A DNA stretch of 64,000 nt from Microbacterium sp. GTDB lineage: Bacteria; Actinomycetota; Actinomycetes; Actinomycetales; Microbacteriaceae. The DNA lies in NCBI GenBank assembly GCA_017744855.1, contig JAGIAK010000003.1, positions 1 to 64,000 on the forward strand, given 5' to 3'. Position 1 is the stretch's first letter. Each line of letters starts with the position of its first letter. The notes below the pieces were generated by a model. It was given only the letters and a program-made list of their open reading frames with translations. It was not told the origin of the DNA and did no database searches. The position numbers were made by a program, and so were the translations under genes. Shown here one piece after another: positions 59,057 through 64,000 of the stretch.

Positions 59057-60766
59057 TCAGAGGCGCGGGGTGCGGGGCGGGGGAGTCCGCCGGGAGCCGG
59101 GGGCGCCCGCCGCCTCGAACGCCGACGCGAGCGCCAGCAGTCGGGTGTCGTCGTAGGCGCGGCCGGCGAAGGTGAGGCCGATCGGCATCCCGATGTCGCT
59201 CATCAGTCCCATGGGCACGGTCACGGTCGGCACGCCGAGGTGGCGCACCATGAGGTTGCCGTTCGCGATCCAGGTGCCGTTGCGCCAGCCCAGGTCGGCG
59301 GATGCCGGGTTCACGTCCATATCGGCCGGACCCACGTCGGCCACGGCGGGGAACACGACCGCGTCGAGGTCGAGGCCGTCCATCCAGCGCTCCAGATCGA
59401 GGTGGCGCGTCTTCTCCAGCCCGTGCAGCCCGTCGTCGAGCTCCGGCATGTCGAGGAAGCCGACGCCGGGGTTGTCGCGCACCCAGGCCGGGTACTCGGC
59501 GATGTCGTCGTCGAAGCCGGCGTACCGGTCGGGGAGCGCGCCCTCCGGATGCGGGAAGATCGTCGCGCCGTCGACCTCTGCCAGCGTCGAGAGTGCGGGG
59601 TCGCCGTTGGCCTGCAGGAAGTCCTCCCACGCCCACGCCGACAGGTCGACGATCTCGCGGTGGAGGAACTCCGGCGTGACCAGGCCGCGAGTCGCGATGG
59701 TCGGAGCGCCCGGTCGGTCGCCCTCGTAGTTCGAGACGACGGGGAAGTCGACCTCCACGACGGTCGCGCCTGCGGCCTCGAGGTCGCGGCGGGCGGCCTC
59801 CCACCGGGCGACGACGGAGGCGCGTGTCTCGATGCGCTGCCCGGTCGGACCGCCGATGCCCGGGTTCTCCGCGGTGCCGGCATCCGGGTCCGCATTGATG
59901 TACATGCGCGGGATGCCGATGCGCGCCCCGGCGAGCGAGGCCGTCTCGGCGATGGCCGGATACGAGGTGGGACGCACGTCGGAAGCCGCGGGCAGCACCA
60001 CCCATGGCTGGGCGCGCCAGAAGTCGCCGCGCGTCTCGGCGTCGACCGCGACGATCACGTCGAGCACCTCGAGCAGGTCGGCCATCGTCCTCGTGTGCGG
60101 CACGACGACGTCCATCGTCGGCACCAGTGGCCAGTTGCCGCGCGTGGAGATCACGCCGCGTGAGGGCGTGTACGCGCAGAGGGCGTTGTTCGTGGCGGGG
60201 CCGCGGCCGCTCGACCACGTCTCTTCGCCGAGCCCGAAGGCCGCGAAGCTCGCCGCCGTGGCGGTTCCGGAGCCGTTGGACGAGCCGGAGGCGAAGGGGG
60301 CGGCGAGGAAGTCACCGGTGTACGGGCTCTCGGCGCGGCCGTAGACGCCGCGCTGCATGCCGCCGTTGGCCATCGGGGGCATGTTCGTCAGCCCGAGGCA
60401 GATCGCCCCGCCCTCGCGCAGCCGCTCGATCGTGAAGGCGTCGCGCTGCGCGACGAGGTCGGCGAACGCCGGGCTGCCGGCCGCCGCGGTGAGGCCCTTC
60501 ACGAGGTAGCTGTCCTTGGCGGTGTAGGGGATGCCGTCGAGCGGGCCGAGCGTCTCTCCGGCCGCACGTCGGGCGTCGGAGGCCGCAGCCTCCTCGCGGG
60601 CGGCGGGGTTCGACACGACGACGGCGTTGAGCGCGGTCGCGGTGTCCGGCCCGTCGTAGGCGGCGATGCGCGCGAGGTAGGCGTCGACGAGCTCGACCGC
60701 GGTGGTCGCTCCCGATTCGAGTGCGGCGCGGAGGTCGGCGATGGACGCCTCGTACACATCGAACAT
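59057..60766 (-). CDS. Amidase (amidase-signature family)
   Basis: A 569-residue amidase-signature enzyme. The Ser-cisSer-Lys triad is visible: Lys in YTAKDS (about residue 84), cis-Ser and Ser in FASGSSNGSGTATAAS and GEETWSSGRGPA. The C-terminal part closes the fold with PTVTVPMGL. Substrate unknown; it lies next to an agmatine-deiminase-like gene and may hydrolyse an amide made by it. ATG 60766 overlaps that gene's stop (TGATG). No signal peptide. Confidence 0.9.
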   Translation of the reverse strand: MFDVYEASIADLRAALESGATTAVELVDAYLARIAAYDGPDTATALNAVVVSNPAAREEAAASDARRAAGETLGPLDGIPYTAKDSYLVKGLTAAAGSPAFADLVAQRDAFTIERLREGGAICLGLTNMPPMANGGMQRGVYGRAESPYTGDFLAAPFASGSSNGSGTATAASFAAFGLGEETWSSGRGPATNNALCAYTPSRGVISTRGNWPLVPTMDVVVPHTRTMADLLEVLDVIVAVDAETRGDFWRAQPWVVLPAASDVRPTSYPAIAETASLAGARIGIPRMYINADPDAGTAENPGIGGPTGQRIETRASVVARWEAARRDLEAAGATVVEVDFPVVSNYEGDRPGAPTIATRGLVTPEFLHREIVDLSAWAWEDFLQANGDPALSTLAEVDGATIFPHPEGALPDRYAGFDDDIAEYPAWVRDNPGVGFLDMPELDDGLHGLEKTRHLDLERWMDGLDLDAVVFPAVADVGPADMDVNPASADLGWRNGTWIANGNLMVRHLGVPTVTVPMGLMSDIGMPIGLTFAGRAYDDTRLLALASAFEAAGAPGSRRTPPPRTPRL

Positions 60767-61797
60767 CAGGCGATCCCCGCCGTCGGCTGCTGCTGCGTGA
60801 TGCAGTGGATGCCGCCGCCGCGGTCGAACAGCGGACGGGCGTCGACGGTCACGACCCGGCGACCGGGGTAGACCTCCGCGAGGATCGAACGCGCCGCGGC
60901 ATCCGCCTGCTCATCTCCGAAGCCGCAGGCGACGACGCCGTCGTTGGTGACCAGGTGGTTGACGTAGCTCCAGTCGACGAAGCCCTCGTCGTCGCGCAGG
61001 GTGGAGGGCGCGGGGATGCCGGTGACCTCGAAGCGGCGGCCTGTGGCATCCGTCTGCTGCTCCAGATGCGCCCGCAGCTCGCGGGTCACCGCGTGGTCGG
61101 GGTGCGCCTGGTCCCGCTGCTCGTGCAGGAGGATGCGGCCGGGGGAGGTGATGGTGGCGACGATGTCGACGTGGCCGTTGGTGCCGAAGTCGTCGTAGTC
61201 GCGGGTGAGGCCGCGGGGCAGCCACACCGCCGTGGTCGCGCCGATCGTGCGGGCCATCTCAGCCTCCACGCGCTGCCTGTCGGCGTAGGGGTTGCGGCGG
61301 GGGTCGAGCTGCACGGTCTCGGTGAGCAGCACGGTGCCCTCGCCGTCGACGTGGATGCCGCCGCCCTCGTTCACCAGGGTGGAGCTGACGAGCTCGGCGC
61401 CCACCGCGCCGGCGATGATGCGGGCGTGCTGCGCGGCCTTCGTCCACTCGGCCCAGGCCGGGGCTCCCCAGCCGTTGAAGATCCAGTCCACGGCGCCGAG
61501 GCGGCCGTCGTCGTCGAGCACGAAGGTGGGGCCGGAGTCGCGCATCCAGAACTCGTCGACCGGCGCCTCCACGATCTCGATCGCGCCGCTGAGCATGCGG
61601 CGGGCGCGGTCGATCTCGCTCGGGTCGACGAGGATCGACACCGGCTCGAACTCGGCCACCGCATGAGCGACGGCCGTCCACGTGGCGTAGCCCTCCTCGC
61701 GCTCCGACGCGCTGTCGCCGAGGGTCTGTCCCTCGACGGGGAACGCCATCCAGGTGCGGTCATGGCGGGCGGTCTCGGCGGGCATTCGCCAGGTCAT
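60766..61797 (-). CDS. Agmatine deiminase-family protein (porphyromonas-type PAD/GME fold)
   Basis: A 343-residue guanidino-group modifying enzyme. It carries WMRDSGPT (about residues 85-92), a conserved GTNGHVDIVA with catalytic His, and GGGIHCITQQQP with the catalytic Cys near the C-terminus. It would convert agmatine to N-carbamoylputrescine. The neighbouring amidase could then act like N-carbamoylputrescine amidase, although it is from a different family; this is inference. ATG 61797 is chosen from the typical MTWRMPAE start. Divergent from the TetR gene. Confidence 0.9.
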   Translation of the reverse strand: MTWRMPAETARHDRTWMAFPVEGQTLGDSASEREEGYATWTAVAHAVAEFEPVSILVDPSEIDRARRMLSGAIEIVEAPVDEFWMRDSGPTFVLDDDGRLGAVDWIFNGWGAPAWAEWTKAAQHARIIAGAVGAELVSSTLVNEGGGIHVDGEGTVLLTETVQLDPRRNPYADRQRVEAEMARTIGATTAVWLPRGLTRDYDDFGTNGHVDIVATITSPGRILLHEQRDQAHPDHAVTRELRAHLEQQTDATGRRFEVTGIPAPSTLRDDEGFVDWSYVNHLVTNDGVVACGFGDEQADAAARSILAEVYPGRRVVTVDARPLFDRGGGIHCITQQQPTAGIA

Positions 61798-61830
61798 GGG
61801 TGCTCCTCGCTGCGGGCGAAACTGCGGATC

Positions 61831-61878
61831 GGCGGATCCGCCGACGCTATTGAACAGGTGGCCAACAGGTGCTACGGT
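61831..61878. promoter_or_regulatory. Divergent control region of the agmatine deiminase and TetR genes
   Basis: A perfect 12-bp palindrome GGCGGATCCGCC (61831-61842) lies on the deiminase side. Toward the TetR gene, TTGAAC (61850-61855), 17 bp and TACGGT (61873-61878) form a good promoter. The spacer holds two AACAGGTG copies 11 bp apart (61853-61860 and 61864-61871). Both motifs are candidate operators for the TetR protein. Confidence 0.6.
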
Positions 61879-61886
61879 AGCCCGTG

Positions 61887-62474
61887 ATGAACACCACGTC
61901 AAGAGCAGCAGGTCCTCGTCGGATGCCGCCGGAGGAGCGCGAGCGGTCGATCGTCGACGGCGCCGTCGCCCTCGCCCGCGAGTCCGGGCTCGAGGCGCTC
62001 ACCGTGCGCGCGGTGGCGGCGAAGGTCGGAGTCACGCCGGCCCTCGTGGCCCACTACCGTCCGGTCATGGACGAGTTCGTCGCCGACGTGTTCGGAGTGA
62101 TCGTCGCCGACGAGCGCGAGGAGGTGCTCGGCGACGTCGAGGTCACCGGAGACCTGCACGACAACCTGCAGCGACTCATCGAGACGCTCCTCGACGACAG
62201 CCGCGACGACGCCGCCATCGTGTGGGCGCAGTCGTGGTCGCTCGGCGCCCGCAACGAGGCGCTCGGCCGTCGCGTGCGCGACGAGATGGACCTCTGGCAG
62301 AGCGGTCTCGAAGACGTCATCCGCCGCGCCAGCCACGGCACCGTCGACCCGGAACCGGCTGCCCGACTGCTGCTCGCCCTCGTCGACGGCATGAGCGCGC
62401 ACTCGCTGGTCAAGTGGGCGCCGCGCGACCGCGCCGACCTCGCCAGACGCACGCTCAGCGCCGTGCTCGCCTGA
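61887..62474 (+). CDS. TetR-family regulator
   Basis: A 195-residue single-unit TetR protein. The helix-turn-helix is around TVRAVAAKVGVTPALVAHYRP (about residues 38-58). The C-terminal ligand domain resembles regulators of nitrogen or polyamine genes only loosely. ATG 61887 follows a TACGGT box by eight bases; GTG 61884 is the alternative. It is divergent from the deiminase-amidase genes and upstream of the decarboxylase, so it likely represses the first pair. Ligand unknown. Confidence 0.85.
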   Translation: MNTTSRAAGPRRMPPEERERSIVDGAVALARESGLEALTVRAVAAKVGVTPALVAHYRPVMDEFVADVFGVIVADEREEVLGDVEVTGDLHDNLQRLIETLLDDSRDDAAIVWAQSWSLGARNEALGRRVRDEMDLWQSGLEDVIRRASHGTVDPEPAARLLLALVDGMSAHSLVKWAPRDRADLARRTLSAVLA

Positions 62475-62554
62475 CCCTCAGACCCCCGGGCCGCTCCCGC
62501 CGCCCGCCCACGCAGACCCGAACACCGGACCAGCCCACAGATAGGACACAGCGC

Positions 62555-63931
62555 ATGGCCGCAGACCGCATGCACGCCGCCTCCGCCGAGTCGACGGCGA
62601 TCGTCGACGCGGTGCTCGAGTACTCCCGACGACGGATGCTCGCCACCGACGTGCCGCTCGACAAGCCGCAGACCCCGGTGGAGCTCACCCGTCTCACGGG
62701 CGGCGGCACGATCACCGACGAGGGCCTCGGGGCCTCCAGGGCGCTGGCGACCTTCGAGCACGTGCTGGCACCCGCCTGCCTCACCACGAGCCACCCGCTG
62801 TACCTCTCCTTCATCCCCACGGCGCCGACGATGGCGGCCATCGCATTCGACCTCGTTGTGTCGGCATCCGGCCTCTACGGCGGCAGCTGGCTCGAGGGAG
62901 CCGGCGCAGTGCACGCCGAGAACGAGGTGCTGTCGTTCCTCGCCCGTGAGTTCGGCCTGCCAGAGACCGCGGGTGGGGTGTTCGTGCAGGGCGGCACGAT
63001 CGGCAACCTGTCGGCACTGGTCGCCGCGCGCGAGGCCGCGAAGGAGCGGCTGCTGGCCGCGGGCAAGGAGCTGCCGACGCGCTGGAAGATCGTGTGCAGC
63101 ACCGAGGCGCACTCCTCGAACAAGTCGGCGGCACGGGTCATGGACGCCGACGTGCTGCTCGTGCCTGCCGGCCCCGACGGGCGGCTCCGCGCCGACGGCG
63201 TGCGGGAGGCCCTCGCCGAGCACGGCGACGAGGTCTGCGCGGTGGTCGCCACCGGCGGGTCCACGAACTTCGGCATCGTCGACGACATCGCGGCCATCGC
63301 CGCACTCAAGGACGAGTTCGACTTCTGGCTGCACATCGACGGCGCCTACGGGCTCACCGCCATGCTGGCGCCAGAGGCCAGGCACATCTTCGCCGGCGTT
63401 GAGCGCGCCGACTCCGTCATCGTCGATCCGCACAAGTGGCTGTTCGCGCCGTTCGACTGCTGTGCGCTGCTGTACCGCGACCCCGACCTCGGTCGCCGCG
63501 CGCACACCCAGCACGCCGAGTATCTCGACACGCTCACCGACGCCGACAACTTCAACCCGTCCGACTACTCGATCCAGCTCACCCGCCGTCCGCGCGGCCT
63601 GCCGCTGTGGTTCTCGCTGGCGACCTACGGCGTCACCGCGTACCGCGAGGCGGTGAGCGCGACGATCGCGCTGACCGCGCGCATCGCCGAAGAGATCGCC
63701 CGCCGCCCCGAGCTCACCCTCGTGCGCGACCCGCAGCTGTCGGTCGTGGTGTTCGAGCGCGACGGCTGGGAGCGCGCCGACTACGACCGCTGGTCAGACG
63801 GGCTGCTCGACTCGCAGCGCGCGTTCGTCGTGCCCAGTTCGCACGCGGGCCGGCCGAACACACGGTTCGCGATCCTCAACCCGCTCACCACCTTCGACGA
63901 CCTCGTCGGCATCCTCGACACCATGAAGTGA
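62555..63931 (+). CDS. Group II PLP-dependent decarboxylase/aromatic-L-amino-acid decarboxylase family
   Basis: A 458-residue PLP enzyme. The PLP-Lys motif is DPHKWLF (about residue 294), with HIDGAYG for the pyridine-binding Asp and FVQGGTIGNLSAL early. The family includes aromatic amino acid, glutamate and diaminobutyrate decarboxylases; the sequence does not fix the substrate. ATG 62555 has AGGA upstream. It is 80 bp after the TetR gene and could be co-transcribed. It may produce an amine handled by the neighbouring enzymes. Confidence 0.85.
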   Translation: MAADRMHAASAESTAIVDAVLEYSRRRMLATDVPLDKPQTPVELTRLTGGGTITDEGLGASRALATFEHVLAPACLTTSHPLYLSFIPTAPTMAAIAFDLVVSASGLYGGSWLEGAGAVHAENEVLSFLAREFGLPETAGGVFVQGGTIGNLSALVAAREAAKERLLAAGKELPTRWKIVCSTEAHSSNKSAARVMDADVLLVPAGPDGRLRADGVREALAEHGDEVCAVVATGGSTNFGIVDDIAAIAALKDEFDFWLHIDGAYGLTAMLAPEARHIFAGVERADSVIVDPHKWLFAPFDCCALLYRDPDLGRRAHTQHAEYLDTLTDADNFNPSDYSIQLTRRPRGLPLWFSLATYGVTAYREAVSATIALTARIAEEIARRPELTLVRDPQLSVVVFERDGWERADYDRWSDGLLDSQRAFVVPSSHAGRPNTRFAILNPLTTFDDLVGILDTMK

Positions 63932-63940
63932 CGTCTCCTC

Positions 63941-63970
63941 GACGGCATCCGCTCACGGGCGGATGCCGTC
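63941..63970 (+). terminator. Intrinsic terminator after the decarboxylase
   Basis: GACGGCATCCG and CGGATGCCGTC form an 11-bp stem with an 8-nt loop, nine bases past the stop. The window ends 30 bp later. Confidence 0.7.
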
Positions 63971-64000
63971 GCAGAGGATGCCGTGGCACCGGGTGGCGGA

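Overview
The window looks like chromosomal DNA of a high-GC actinobacterium, most likely Microbacteriaceae and probably Microbacterium-like. The basis is very high GC, frequent GTG starts, ATGA/GTGA gene overlaps, sortase motifs of the LAxTG type, and promoters that appear to give leaderless mRNAs (a TAnnnT box 6-7 nt before the start codon). No rRNA, tRNA, insertion sequence, phage or CRISPR array was seen. The taxonomic call is inference; no search was run.

Layout. (1) 1-1.4 kb: the end of a membrane-protein gene and an SGNH hydrolase. (2) 1.5-9.7 kb: a glycoside operon (GH1, GH3, GH20, MFS importer), transcribed leftwards and divergent from a regulator made of two fused TetR domains. (3) 9.7-12.2 kb: an MFS exporter behind a near-canonical SoxR promoter, a lipoprotein and a hypothetical protein. 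(4) 12.2-20.8 kb: molybdenum metabolism: mogA-moaC-moeA-moaD, moeB-moaE, moaA, modABC and a HTH-Mop regulator. (5) 21-35 kb: purine catabolism and molybdenum hydroxylases: guanine deaminase, AzgA-type permease, a MocA-like transferase, an unusual fused Fe-S/Mo hydroxylase with FAD subunit and XdhC, a VapBC-type toxin-antitoxin pair, and a second, orthodox xanthine dehydrogenase (xdhA, xdhB, xdhC). (6) 35-38 kb: lipoprotein, acetyltransferase and a cystathionine beta-synthase without the regulatory module. (7) 38-44 kb: two large secreted, sortase-anchored proteins. (8) 44-54.7 kb: AraC and LuxR regulators, a DUF899 protein, MFS exporter, CsbD, a Met/Cys-rich copper-binding protein, unknown membrane proteins and an FBP-domain protein. 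(9) 54.8-59 kb: tryptophan-to-anthranilate operon (kynA, an amidohydrolase, kynU, PaaX-type regulator). (10) 59-64 kb: amidase, agmatine-deiminase-like enzyme, TetR regulator and a PLP decarboxylase.

Regions 4 and 5 make one functional story. ModABC imports molybdate, the Moa/Moe/Mog proteins build molybdopterin cofactor, the MocA-like enzyme may add CMP, XdhC proteins mature the enzymes, and guanine deaminase plus xanthine dehydrogenase take guanine to xanthine and urate. A related 16-bp motif (consensus about TTCCGCATCAYGGAAT) lies at the moaD/moeB divergence, twice at the mod-operon promoter and once before the fused-hydroxylase operon. I propose a common molybdenum-responsive operator.

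The most unusual structural feature is a family of short palindromic elements with conserved ends (GGTCGTTGAGCGAG ... CGAAACG) and a variable GC-rich middle. They occur inside coding sequences without breaking the frame: several copies in the kynurenine-operon amidohydrolase and one in xdhA. Two further copies lie between genes. Other, unrelated repeats are inserted in frame in the FAD-subunit gene and in xdhC.
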